The notes below the pieces were generated by a model. That model had not been told where the DNA came from and ran no database searches. It saw nothing but the letters and a program-made list of their open reading frames with translations. Shown one piece after another: positions 6,801 through 6,837 of a stretch of DNA of 6,837 bases. Within the stretch, counting starts at the first letter, position 1. Each line of letters begins with the position of its first letter. A program made the position numbers and the translations under genes. Source of the DNA: Rhodocyclaceae bacterium (GTDB lineage Bacteria; Pseudomonadota; Gammaproteobacteria; Burkholderiales; Rhodocyclaceae); contig PNJM01000147.1 of NCBI GenBank assembly GCA_013821865.1, forward strand, positions 1-6,837, read 5' to 3'.

Positions 6801-6837
6801 GATGCTTGCGCAATGCCTCCGCCGCCTCGCGAATCTC
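3817..6837 (-). CDS. hrpA: ATP-dependent RNA helicase HrpA (N-terminal part outside window)
   Basis: The frame is open from the window edge to the TGA at 3817-3819, giving 1006 residues of a protein that is about 1300 in E. coli. The N-terminal 300 or so residues, with the Walker A and DEAH motifs, lie beyond the edge. In visible numbering, helicase motif V is ATNVAETSLT (46-55) and motif VI is QRAGRCGR (94-101). These are followed by the winged-helix and ratchet (HA2-like) region around EILRSSLAGVILRM, ALSVQDPRERP and the OB-fold stretch LLSGLLGNIGSRMEEEGNYL (325-344). The remaining 600 or so residues are the long C-terminal DUF3418-type region that marks bacterial HrpA. In E. coli HrpA is an RNA helicase that helps resolve stalled or colliding ribosomes and has been linked to fimbrial mRNA processing. 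A short Glu/Ala/Gly tract (EAGGEAGEEAG, about 710-720) is a local low-complexity insertion. A TTG at 6813 can look like a start but is an internal Leu codon. Confidence 0.96.
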   Translation of the reverse strand, partial: EIREAAEALRKHHPPGAEILPLFARQSAQEQQRVFSPSNGRRIVLATNVAETSLTVPGIRYVVDSGLARVKRYSHRNKVEQLQVEDIAQSAANQRAGRCGRVMSGVCIRLYAEEDYKKRPAYTEPEILRSSLAGVILRMKSLNLGAVEEFPFLDKPLPRMITDGYQLLSELGAVDDERELTQTGRELAKLPLDPRIARMILAACDEHCLREMLIISSALSVQDPRERPIENAAAADQAHAKWRGSEQEQRSEFLAWLRLWKAFDEEWAHESQRKQRDWCRKNFLNYLRMREWRDIHGQLHTLAAEHGWRENEKPATYEQIHRALLSGLLGNIGSRMEEEGNYLGARGIKFWPHPGSALVKKAGKWIVAAELVETTRLFARCLARIEPEWLEEVGTHLVKRHVFEPHWEKRTGQVRAWERGTLHGLMLYARRPVSYSRIDPKLCRELFIREGLVQGELPEDLARRARFFQHNMRLVRDIEHLEHKSRRPDVLVDEELIFAFYDSKVPAEVVDVASFEAWRRKAEQDNPKLLFLEREQLMRHEAAGITSERFPNALEVHGMRHALSYHFEPGATDDGVTLTVPVAALNQIPAVRCEWLVPGMLEQKVLQLAKTLPQKYRHRLQPLDGFAADFAAAKHDRDEPLLRALTRAIEEKLAMKLPLDAFRPEMLPAHLSMNFRVIDEHGRMLEQSRNLGGLKNCLSDKVEQIFAAAEAGGEAGEEAGELSGLTAWSFGEIPELLEITVGGRKAVGFPALADEGDTVALRAFDTPEKAEAAHRAGLRRLFALELREQVKYIEKSLPGLRDMGLAFMFLGTEAELKAQLVAATLERTCMMAPWPRNTEEFARRKEEARTRIALVAQEIARLVGAILAEHAALQKKLVQLKAFPAVVEDIKAQCAQLLQKNFVAATPFERLAHFPRYFKAAGLRIDKLRADPARDERLSREFAALAKPFERERATILKSGASDPALEEFRWLLEELRVALYAQELRTPSPVSVKRLQKAWESRQRH

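Noticed and set aside
1..6837. CRISPR array, tRNA, rRNA, insertion sequence or phage defence genes
   Set aside because: I saw no spaced direct repeats, tRNA-like cloverleaf, transposase frame or defence-type domain anywhere in the window.

Overview
The window joins two unrelated pieces of DNA. Bases 1 to about 2290 look like the right-hand end of an integrative and conjugative element. They hold the last genes of a P-type (trb) mating-pair-formation operon on the + strand: the tail of trbG, a complete trbI and a small DUF2274-type gene. These are packed with 2-bp and overlapping junctions. Bases 2291 to 6837 look like a bacterial chromosome. Three tightly spaced genes lie on the - strand: hrpA (5' end outside the window), an EI24/CysZ-like membrane protein gene, and a MoaB/CinA-N-like molybdopterin-binding protein gene. 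The two operons converge.

The GC-rich coding style, the HrpA type, and the hrpA / EI24 / molybdopterin-binding order suggest a betaproteobacterium, plausibly of the Rhodocyclales. The trbG-trbI-DUF2274 order is typical of Tn4371-family ICEs. These assignments come from recalled family features, not from a search.

The 594 bases between the DUF2274 gene and the chromosomal operon (1697-2290) are visibly less GC-rich and hold no confident full-size gene. They do hold: (i) a 39-codon reading frame (1872-1991) with a perfect AAGGAGGT Shine-Dalgarno, an A/C-rich leader and a signal-peptide-like product, whose frame stays open after its TAA; (ii) a terminator-like hairpin (2033-2066) followed by TTTT; (iii) a 10-bp perfect palindrome (2233-2242); (iv) a strong symmetrical hairpin (2253-2287) running into T6; and (v) TTTTTTAT (2287-2294), which fits the TTTTTYAT core I recall for Tn4371-family elements. 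It overlaps the stop codon of the chromosomal molybdopterin-binding gene.

The simplest reading is that the element is integrated at the 3' end of the chromosomal operon without damaging the last gene. The terminator at its edge would keep trb-side transcription from running antisense into the hrpA operon. The conjugation genes would form the periplasm-spanning core (TrbG/VirB9 and TrbI/VirB10). The chromosomal genes are housekeeping functions: RNA helicase, membrane protein and putative cofactor-binding protein. I do not see a wholly new system. The least explained part is the small secreted-peptide-like gene next to the proposed attachment site.
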